Below, piece after piece: positions 7,470 to 11,817 of a stretch of 11,817 nucleotides of DNA. The stretch lies in the NCBI GenBank assembly GCA_002432195.1, contig DJGG01000121.1, positions 60,680 through 72,496 of the forward strand, written 5' to 3'. The notes under the pieces were generated by a model. That model was not told where the DNA came from. It searched no databases and saw nothing but the letters and a program-made list of their open reading frames with translations. Position 1 is the first letter of the stretch. Every line of letters begins with the position of its first letter. The DNA is from Desulfobacteraceae bacterium UBA5852 (GTDB taxonomy: Bacteria; Desulfobacterota; Desulfobacteria; Desulfobacterales; UBA5852). The position numbers and the translations under genes are program-made.

Positions 7470-7868
7470 TCAGAATTGATCCAGAATCCGCTTGATCATG
7501 GTGCGGTGCCACTTGCCGCGGCCTGAGGGGGTGGGGATACCCCGGGAGTGCAGTTCGCGGGCGATCTCAGAATTGTTTTTTCCCTCCTGTTGCATGGCGG
7601 ACACCATCTGGCTCAGCTCCGAGCGGCGCTGTTGCTCCATTTCATTTAGATGGGCCGGCTGGGGTTTAGGGGTTCTATCCCACAGGTCCTTGAGCGCGTC
7701 GTAAATCAGCTTGTCGTTTTCATCCGGCGCAGGCTTGTGGGAACGGCCCCATAGAACCATTTCGATGAACAAATCCGACATGGTCATCTTGCGCAGCATG
7801 GCGCGGACCTTGAACTGCAGGTAGATGTGCTCGGGCACGGTCAGGTTGAGCTGGCGTTTCTTTTCCAT
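7470..7868 (-). CDS. Small DNA-binding protein: ribbon-helix-helix N-terminus and recombinase-like C-terminus
   Basis: A 132-residue protein not matched to a named family. Residues about 4-40 (RQLNLTVPEHIYLQFKVRAM then SDLFIEMVLW) look like a ribbon-helix-helix: a short strand with alternating polar residues followed by two helices. After a polar linker, residues about 82-132 read SAMQQEGKNNSEIARELHSR, then GIPTPSGRGKWHRTMIKRIL. That pattern is the 'increase in copies, choose IAxxLN, rGipTP, kW, vxxIL' helix-turn-helix of the Recombinase domain of large serine recombinases, without any catalytic domain. A strong AGGAGGTGA lies 4 to 5 bases before the ATG. It is first in the operon with the excisionase and int, behind a TGATAC repeat array, so an autoregulator or directionality role is plausible. 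Alternative: a plasmid copy-control or partition-type RHH protein. Confidence 0.7.
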   Translation of the reverse strand: MEKKRQLNLTVPEHIYLQFKVRAMLRKMTMSDLFIEMVLWGRSHKPAPDENDKLIYDALKDLWDRTPKPQPAHLNEMEQQRRSELSQMVSAMQQEGKNNSEIARELHSRGIPTPSGRGKWHRTMIKRILDQF

Positions 7869-7879
7869 TTGTCACCTCC

Positions 7880-7914
7880 TGATACCTGGTAACATGATAC
7901 CTATGTGCGTATCA
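7880..7914. promoter_or_regulatory. Operator-like array of TGATAC half-sites
   Basis: Just before the RHH gene, TGATACCT occurs at 7880-7887 and again at 7895-7902, 15 bases apart, with an inverted copy GTATCA at 7909-7914. The arrangement of short repeated half-sites beside a predicted RHH gene resembles an autoregulatory operator. The first copy is next to the Shine-Dalgarno of that gene. On the minus strand a TTGATA -35-like box overlaps the third copy (7916-7911), but no good -10 box is at the right distance. Confidence 0.5.
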
Positions 7915-7961
7915 AGAGGAATTTTTACTCTGCAGAGGGATCCCGACAGGAAGGGCGGAAA

Positions 7962-8132
7962 ATGGACTATTTGCCGGGTCGTTGTGGTTACTTGGGCGGT
8001 CCGGAGGGTTGTGATCGCCTCGGTTTCAATGCTATGCAGAGCCGCCATGCCGCCCGCAAGGGGCAGGACTTCCTTGTCCGCCACCGTTCCCAAGCTCAAC
8101 TTGACTCTGATAACATATGTGTTAATATATGA
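7962..8132 (+). CDS. Possible small protein upstream of and overlapping higB
   Basis: A 56-residue frame starting at ATG 7962 (MDYLPGRCGYLGGPEGCDRL) and ending with a stop that overlaps the higB start as ATGA (8129-8132). A GGAAGG lies upstream at moderate distance. The product is not recognised and is rich in Gly, Arg and Cys. In favour: the ATGA overlap would supply translation to higB, which has no Shine-Dalgarno of its own. Against: there is no family match, the higBA promoter-like elements lie at its 3' end, and another open frame covers the same stretch on the other strand. The frame also extends upstream to a GTG at 7905. Confidence 0.25.
   Translation: MDYLPGRCGYLGGPEGCDRLGFNAMQSRHAARKGQDFLVRHRSQAQLDSDNICVNI
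8101..8128 (+). promoter_or_regulatory. higBA promoter and operator-like palindrome
   Basis: TTGACT at 8101-8106 (5/6 to -35) is followed after 16 bases by TAATAT at 8123-8128. That -10 ends right against the higB ATG. If instead TAACAT (8111-8116) is the -10, the transcript would start around 8124 and be almost leaderless. A 14-base imperfect palindrome TAACATATGTGTTA (8111-8124) lies between the boxes, a fitting site for repression by the antitoxin. The boxes are seen; their use is inferred. Confidence 0.5.
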
Positions 8133-8491
8133 GCCACAACACTCCTGATGCGATTGAAGTCCGCTTCTACGAGGACGAAAACGGCTCTCGGCCTTTCGCC
8201 AAATTCTTCGATGGCTTGAGTGGCTCGGCCGCGGCCAGGATTACAGCCTCAATCACCCGCTTACGGGCAGGGAACAAGGCTGATTCCAAGTCGGTTGGCA
8301 AGGGGGTTTCCGAACTTCGGGTGAATTGGGGGCCAGGATACCGGCTCTACTATGGTTGGGACGGCAGCAAGCTGGTCATTCTGCTGTTCGGTGGATCCAA
8401 GAAGCCACCGAGGCTGCAGGCGGCAGACATCGTGAAGGCCCAGGGGTATTGGGCGGATTACAAAAGGCGCAAGCGAAAAGGGGAGCAGTAA
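8129..8491 (+). CDS. higB: HigB/RelE-superfamily toxin (phage Gp49-like, addiction module killer type)
   Basis: A 120-residue basic protein of the toxin half of a type II toxin-antitoxin pair. Its relatives are ribosome-dependent or free mRNA endonucleases. Family features in order: PFAKFFDGLSGSAAARI (residues 22-38), a GN within RLRAGNKADSKSVGKGVSEL (44-63), the core RVNWGPGYRLYY (64-75), the strand LVILLFGGSKK (82-92) and ADIVKAQ (99-105). It is a little longer than usual, with a Lys/Arg tail (YKRRKRKGEQ). Toxin-first order and a one-base TAATG overlap with the next gene fit the HigBA type. The ATG at 8129 has no Shine-Dalgarno and is the first ATG in frame after a stop; it may be leaderless or coupled to an upstream frame. 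The symbol is by family resemblance. Confidence 0.88.
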   Translation: MSHNTPDAIEVRFYEDENGSRPFAKFFDGLSGSAAARITASITRLRAGNKADSKSVGKGVSELRVNWGPGYRLYYGWDGSKLVILLFGGSKKPPRLQAADIVKAQGYWADYKRRKRKGEQ

Positions 8492-8817
8492 TGGCACTTT
8501 CAAGGGAATTCAAAGAACTGGTGGTTGCCAGAGCTGAAAAGGACCCCGAATTTCGCCGTGGCCTTATCACCGAAGCGCTCAATATGATCCTCCGGGGAGA
8601 AATTACCGCCGGGCGACTGATGATCCGCGAGTACATCAATGCCACGGGGTCCATGGGTGAAATCTGCCAGAAGCTCAAAAAGCATAAGTCGGGGCTGGTG
8701 CGAATGCTCGGCCCCAAGAGCAACCCGACCCTGGAGAGCTTCGTGCCGGTGGTGCGGGCCTGTGCTGAGCGTGAAAAAATCGAGCTGAGTGTCTGCGAGA
8801 ACCGTTGTTCCGCTTAA
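8491..8817 (+). CDS. higA: HigA-type helix-turn-helix antitoxin
   Basis: A 108-residue partner of the preceding toxin, resembling the 'probable addiction module antidote' family. It has DPEFRRGLITEALNMILRGE (residues 18-37) in place of the typical DPE-aLneAl-eGd segment. A helix-turn-helix region (about 53-95) follows, containing GSMGEICQKL and KSNPTLESFVPVVRA. It should bind and neutralise the toxin and repress the shared promoter. A GGGGAG lies 7 bases before the ATG, and the TAATG overlap with the toxin stop couples them. Downstream is the palindrome cluster at 8824-8894 and then the convergent helicase homology. The helicase reading frame also runs antisense through the whole of this gene. 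Confidence 0.85.
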   Translation: MALSREFKELVVARAEKDPEFRRGLITEALNMILRGEITAGRLMIREYINATGSMGEICQKLKKHKSGLVRMLGPKSNPTLESFVPVVRACAEREKIELSVCENRCSA

Positions 8818-10167
8818 GGCTACCTGCCTGGCAGCCGGTTCGGACGTCCGAACTCCATCAAAATTCCGCGCGGGGCTCGGCTTCGCCTCGCCCCCACCCG
8901 CCAAAATCACGGCATTCACCGCCGGGATGTCCACCCCCTCGTCCGTGATGGTGGACGAGATCAGCACATCGATCAGCCGGTGCTGCAGTGCAGCTACCGC
9001 TGATTCCCGGGTTTCCTTATCCTTGGCGCCGTAGATGAAGCGGGGGGCGGGTACGGAGTGACTCCGGACAGTCAGCATATCCAGCAACCGCTTCCCGTGC
9101 TCGATCTTCGTCACCAGGCAGAGCACGCTCATGCCCTTGTCCGTCAGCGCGTTGATCTCATTCACGATCAGCAAGTTTCGGTAATCGTTCTCAGATATGC
9201 CCGCCTTATACGCCTTCCCGTATGGCAGCCGCTGGGAAAGCACCGGTTTCTCAACCTTGACGAACTTGATGTAAGGCTGCGCCAAAAGCCCCCGCGCGAT
9301 CAGGTCTTTCATCGTGATGCAAGTAATGATCGGCCCGGTCACCGCCATCAGCTTCAGATCGTCGATCCAGCCTTTCATCAGCGGGGTGGCCGTCAGCCCG
9401 ATCCGGTAAACGGCATTCGACGCCGCATTGCACACCGCCTGGATCGAGTCCGCGCTCCCGATATGGGCTTCATCCAGGATCAGGACATCGACCCCCTTCA
9501 GGTAGCTGATGATCTCAGGCTTCCCCGGGTGCGGGATCCGCAGCTTCCCCACCTCCCGCGGCAGGCCGGTATAGAGCGACTGCACCATGCCGACTGACAG
9601 GTTCGAGAAATCCTTTTCCCCGTCGCCGATTGTCGTGGCGGGCATCCCTACGCCGCGGAAAACATTTGCCGTCTGGTAGAGCAACGACTGCTTGTTCGTG
9701 AGGAACAGCACCCGCAGGCCCTTCGCGAGCGCCAGCTTGATGAACCCCGCGGCCAGCTTCGTTTTCCCGGCGCCTGTTACGGCGTGAATAATGGCGTTGC
9801 GGTTCCGCAGGATGTCTTGGATCGCCGCCACCTGATAGTCCCGCAGCGTGACGCCCTCCAGCACCCTTTCGACCTCGTGGCCGCACGCCAGCGGAAGCAT
9901 CCGGCTCCGGTCGCGCTCATCTCGGGTGATGACCTCGCACCCCTTCTTCAGCAACGCCTCCTCGACCAAGTGCGCCAGCCCCGTAGGAAAGGTCGAGTTC
10001 GTCCTCCCGAATAAGCTGGCCGTTCCGTCCCAGGTCCCCGTCTTCCCGAGCGGGGTGAAGCGCCAGCCCGGCACCTCGTACTTCAGCGCCTCATACGCGG
10101 CGTTGTACGCCCGCCGATCGTCAAAGATCAGCTTCGATGTGATGTTGCCCAGGATGATCTGATTCAT
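8500..10167 (-). CDS. SF2 DNA helicase (UvsW/D10-like), homology truncated before motif VI, chimeric C-terminus
   Basis: Phage-type DEAH helicases of this kind unwind branched DNA or R-loops during replication and repair. Starting at ATG 10167 (AAAGGA 8 to 9 bases before it), the protein shows a specific N-terminal region (1-100), Q-motif-like LRDYQ (108-112), Walker A AVTGAGKT (129-136), LDEAH (231-235), GLTATP (257-262) and motif V STITDEGVDIPAVNAVIL (405-422). Helicase-like sequence then stops after AGGG (residue 426, base 8890), where motif VI (Q-x-x-G-R-x-x-R) should follow. The frame stays open for another 129 codons, but this tail has no helicase character and is antisense to higA. The junction falls in a palindrome-rich segment (8824-8894). 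I read this as a 3'-truncated gene, probably inactive because motif VI supplies arginines needed for ATP hydrolysis. A functional truncated form cannot be excluded. Confidence 0.75.
   Translation of the reverse strand: MNQIILGNITSKLIFDDRRAYNAAYEALKYEVPGWRFTPLGKTGTWDGTASLFGRTNSTFPTGLAHLVEEALLKKGCEVITRDERDRSRMLPLACGHEVERVLEGVTLRDYQVAAIQDILRNRNAIIHAVTGAGKTKLAAGFIKLALAKGLRVLFLTNKQSLLYQTANVFRGVGMPATTIGDGEKDFSNLSVGMVQSLYTGLPREVGKLRIPHPGKPEIISYLKGVDVLILDEAHIGSADSIQAVCNAASNAVYRIGLTATPLMKGWIDDLKLMAVTGPIITCITMKDLIARGLLAQPYIKFVKVEKPVLSQRLPYGKAYKAGISENDYRNLLIVNEINALTDKGMSVLCLVTKIEHGKRLLDMLTVRSHSVPAPRFIYGAKDKETRESAVAALQHRLIDVLISSTITDEGVDIPAVNAVILAGGGEAKPSPARNFDGVRTSEPAARQVALSGTTVLADTQLDFFTLSTGPHHRHEALQGRVALGAEHSHQPRLMLFELLADFTHGPRGIDVLADHQSPGGNFSPEDHIERFGDKATAKFGVLFSSGNHQFFEFP
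8824..8894. repeat. Cluster of four palindromes with a GCGAAGC-type hairpin
   Basis: Between higA and the helicase homology lie, in order: CTGCCTGGCAG (8824-8834); a perfect 16-base palindrome GTTCGGACGTCCGAAC (8838-8853); CCGCGCGG (8866-8873); and a hairpin at 8872-8894. On the minus strand the hairpin has a 5-bp GGGGC/GCCCC outer stem, a tandem GA/GA mismatch, a 3-bp GGC/GCC inner stem and a GAA loop. The tip, GCGAAGC, is a known exceptionally stable single-stranded DNA mini-hairpin. There is no T-run, so these are not ordinary terminators. Possible roles: a replication or strand-transfer site for the HUH protein, a recombinase site, or the scar of the event that truncated the helicase. Confidence 0.6.
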
Positions 10168-10202
10168 GTGGGGGTTCCTTTCTGTTGGGGTAGGGGGAAA
10201 TG

Positions 10203-10225
10203 AAAAGCCGGGCAGAGCCCGGCTT
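10203..10225 (-). terminator. Rho-independent terminator downstream of the HUH gene
   Basis: On the minus strand a 9-bp stem AAGCCGGGC with loop TCT and GCCCGGCTT is followed by a short T-run (TTTTCA). It lies 31 bases past the HUH-protein stop and 36 bases before the helicase start, so it would stop or attenuate transcripts from the HUH gene before the helicase. The T-run is short, so read-through is likely. Confidence 0.6.
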
Positions 10226-10255
10226 CGTAAGGTTCGTCCTGTCAAACGATGGTGG

Positions 10256-10780
10256 CTACGCGGTGATTCTGGCTTTCTTGAGCAGACGGTGGTTGAAGGA
10301 GTGATAAGCATACTCGTCGTCGCTCCAGGATCGCTTGTATTTCGATTCGAAGAGGTCGGCGGTCGACTCCCAGGTCTTCATGTTTCCCGCCGTGTAGAGG
10401 CTCACAGCGTTGTTTGAGCGGGGAAGCTGGACGTCAGCCAGACCCGTCGGATTCGCTGGCTTCCAGAAGGCGTAGAGGCGCTCCCAGTCTTGCTTCATGA
10501 TCCAGGGCGGGACGTCGTTCAGAGTCTTGCCGCTGTTGCTTTTCCCGAGCATCAGCAGGTGCAGGTGAAGCCGGTCGTCGTCATGGCGGGGAACGATTAT
10601 GGCAGCGATTTGGATTTTGAAGACTTTAGCGAGGCGTCGGATCCAGACTTTGGCATGGTCGATGCCCTTGGCCTCCGTGATCCCTGTCCGTCGGAAGGTG
10701 AGCGTAGCGAATCGCTCCCATTTCCATTCTGTGAAGAACTCTCCGTAGGTCTGCCTGACTTCGTCAGTCTTCGTCGACAT
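10256..10780 (-). CDS. Small HUH rolling-circle-Rep-like protein
   Basis: A 174-residue protein with a compact HUH endonuclease pattern: a strand ERFATLTFR (residues 22-30, motif 1), then about 40 residues later the metal-binding HLHLL (His72, His74; motif 2). A candidate nucleophile Tyr129 lies in SLYTAGNMKTWES, followed by Lys135. In rolling-circle Reps motif 3 is usually Y-x-x-K or YxxKY; here the spacing to the lysine is longer, so motif 3 is atypical. Such proteins nick one strand at an origin hairpin and stay joined through the tyrosine. A GAGGAG lies about 8 bases before the ATG at 10780. It is preceded by its own promoter (10964-10993) and a leader of about 175 bases, and followed by a terminator and the helicase gene, a reasonable partner for single-strand replication. 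Confidence 0.6.
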   Translation of the reverse strand: MSTKTDEVRQTYGEFFTEWKWERFATLTFRRTGITEAKGIDHAKVWIRRLAKVFKIQIAAIIVPRHDDDRLHLHLLMLGKSNSGKTLNDVPPWIMKQDWERLYAFWKPANPTGLADVQLPRSNNAVSLYTAGNMKTWESTADLFESKYKRSWSDDEYAYHSFNHRLLKKARITA

Positions 10781-10963
10781 CGCACCAGCTCCTCGCGCCC
10801 TTCAATTTCGTCCCTCAATTTTTGAGCGCAACTTAGACAAGCGGCCTCGCAGGTCGCCGGCAAGGCCTTACAGTAAATAGTGTTTGGGGCATCAGACTGA
10901 GAGGGAAATCTGCAGCATCAAACCCGCCCCGAGGTCATCGCCGCGTGGATTTTCCATGTACAA

Positions 10964-10993
10964 ATTATATCATAAAAAGTCGAGTAAAGTCAA
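10964..10993 (-). promoter_or_regulatory. Strong sigma70-like promoter for the HUH gene
   Basis: On the minus strand TTGACT (10993-10988, 5/6) is followed by an 18-base spacer and a perfect TATAAT (10969-10964). Predicted transcription starts near 10957, leaving a leader of about 177 bases before the HUH start codon. It is the best promoter match in the window. Confidence 0.75.
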
Positions 10994-11052
10994 GTATATA
11001 AGCCTTTTTGCGCGGCAGTAAAAAACGGTAAAAGGAGGAAAAACCGGGATAA

Positions 11053-11072
11053 ATGAGGAAAGATGAGGAAAG
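11053..11072 (+). repeat. Tandem repeat, 10-base unit ATGAGGAAAG, two copies
   Basis: Two exact head-to-tail copies of ATGAGGAAAG are followed by a partial third (ATAG). They lie in the purine-rich strand of the AT-rich control region, about 20 bases past the end of the recombinase-like gene. Only two copies are present, so calling them iterons would be premature. Confidence 0.6.
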
Positions 11073-11093
11073 ATAGAAATCTGCTGGGTTGAT

Positions 11094-11743
11094 CTACTTC
11101 GAGGCGTGCTTCGAGAGCCACTTTCGAAGATTCCCGATGCTGCAACCGAATTTCTTAGCAATGAAGGTTTTCGTCGACCCATTCTCCAATAAGCCGAAAA
11201 TCTCTGCTTGATGGGCATCCAGCTTGGATTTCCCTGGGCCCCTGGGTCGGCCCCGCTTCCTCCCCGTTGACCGTTTGTCGCGAAGCCCAGCTTTTCCCCA
11301 TGTTTCGGCTAAATCCCCTTCGATGGTAGAGACCAACTGCTGTGCCATCCCCACGAACGCGGGTGTAACACTGGCGTCGAGCTTCCATCGACTTCTCTCG
11401 ACGTGAACCTCGATACCCTTTTGTTGGGCGATGCCAAGGAGCTTCAAAATTTCAGATGGTTTCCGGCCAAGGCTGGACAATGCTGTCACCAATAGGCGAT
11501 CGCCGGGCCGCAGGGACTCAATGATTGCCTTGATTTTAGTGGGTTTCCAGGCTTTCTTGGTAGGAACAACTTCCTCCATAATTTCGACGCTGCCCAAGTG
11601 TAACTCATCGGCTGTATCTGAATCTTGGTTCGAAGTTCTTTAGCGGCCTCTTCACCGTCGGTGCAAACGATATAAGCCAGGTTCTTTCGGTCAGGGAGTA
11701 TTGGGGTGCGCATTAATCCGGGAGGTATGGGCTTTGTTTTCAT
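11094..11743 (-). pseudogene. Serine recombinase (resolvase/invertase)-like protein, frameshifted and catalytically degenerate
   Basis: The gene begins at ATG 11743 with AAGGAG 4 bases upstream. The first frame gives KNLAYIVCTDGEEAAKELRT, aligning with the resolvase start YxRVSTD, but hits a stop at 11486. The second frame is open from 11639 to 11094. It carries ESLRPGDRLLVTALSSLGRK (pattern PGD-L-vt-l-RLgR) and a C-terminal helix-turn-helix with GRKRGRPRGPGKSKLD then FIAKKFGCSIGNLRKWLSK. Joined by one -1 shift between about 11590 and 11639, the product would be about 216 residues, normal for this family. The serine nucleophile (RVS) reads VCT, the usual SRLGR is SSLGR, and the helix normally rich in Arg (IERxxxxxR) reads IEGDLAETWG, so several catalytic positions are lost. 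No classic slippery heptamer was seen. It could be a decayed recombinase, a retained DNA-binding regulator, or partly a sequencing error. Confidence 0.7.
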
Positions 11744-11817
11744 TGGGCTCCTTAGTGCAAAAAAGTAATAACTAAAATAAATTTAAACATAAATACACTA
11801 CTGTCCCAACGTTAATC

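Larger units (their letters stand above)
10781..11093. other. AT-rich control region between the HUH gene and the recombinase-like gene
   Basis: This 313-base stretch holds no confident gene. It contains the HUH-gene promoter (10964-10993), a 10-base tandem repeat (11053-11072) and purine-rich repeats around 11028-11072 (two GGTAAAA/AGTAAAA-like runs, an AGGAGGAAAAA run). On the minus strand it also has a Cys-rich open frame from 10917 that overlaps the HUH gene in another frame; its only ordinary start is TTG at 10863. Its base composition is far richer in A and T than the flanking chromosome. A replication origin is possible, but no standard iteron set or DnaA box was recognised. Confidence 0.5.

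Noticed and set aside
7872..8099. Minus-strand 75-codon frame upstream of the RHH gene
   Set aside because: No domain, overlaps the operator-like array, and competes with the plus-strand frame that at least has an ATGA link to higB.
8838..8853. 16-base palindrome considered as a higBA terminator or a LexA-type box
   Set aside because: No T-run follows, and it does not match a LexA consensus I can name with confidence; reported instead as part of the palindrome cluster.
11575..11645. Programmed -1 frameshift in the recombinase-like gene
   Set aside because: No X XXY YYZ slippery heptamer or clear downstream stem was found in the overlap, so a mutation or read error is more likely.
1..11817. 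CRISPR arrays, rRNA genes or insertion sequences
   Set aside because: No spaced repeat series, rRNA sequence or transposase with terminal inverted repeats was seen.

Overview
The window is the junction between a GC-rich bacterial chromosome (1 to about 5876) and an integrated mobile element (about 5876 to the right edge). The chromosomal genes are housekeeping genes, all on the minus strand, in the order ribF, polytopic membrane protein, def, fmt, rsmB, rpe. The def-fmt-rsmB-rpe order and the high GC fit a Gram-negative such as a Desulfuromonadales/Desulfobacterota member. That assignment comes from remembered gene order, not from a search, and is tentative.

Chromosomal part. ribF (FAD synthetase) overlaps the next gene, a lysylphosphatidylglycerol-synthase-like membrane protein, by ATGA. 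A good sigma70-like promoter (3600-3628) then starts def-fmt-rsmB, in which def/fmt overlap by ATGA and fmt/rsmB by 8 bases. rpe follows after a 241-base gap and runs off the left edge. def, fmt and rsmB together cover N-terminal formyl-methionine processing and rRNA methylation. On the plus strand, divergent from ribF, lies tRNA-Leu(CAG), which ends in an encoded CCA and a 14-bp-stem terminator.

Element part. The 3' end of the tRNA gene is the likely attachment site. Next to it, on the minus strand, are a tyrosine integrase with an N-terminal cysteine cluster, an excisionase-like helix-turn-helix protein, and a small protein that appears to join a ribbon-helix-helix to a recombinase-type C-terminal domain. 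Each has a strong Shine-Dalgarno, and a triple TGATAC operator-like array precedes the set. A plus-strand toxin-antitoxin pair of the HigB/HigA type follows. It is opposed by an SF2 DNA helicase gene whose homology stops just before motif VI and whose frame then runs antisense through the antitoxin gene. The stop in homology falls inside a cluster of palindromes that includes a GCGAAGC-type hairpin. Upstream of the helicase are a small HUH rolling-circle-Rep-like protein with its own strong promoter, a 313-base AT-rich control region, and a frameshifted serine recombinase that has lost visible catalytic residues but keeps its helix-turn-helix.

Taken together, the right half looks like one end of a tRNA-Leu integrated, plasmid-like or phage-satellite-like element with signs of decay at two genes. 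No second attachment site was found, so the element probably continues past 11817. The most unusual points are the palindrome/hairpin cluster at the truncated helicase end, the HUH protein, the degenerate resolvase-like protein and the RHH-recombinase fusion.
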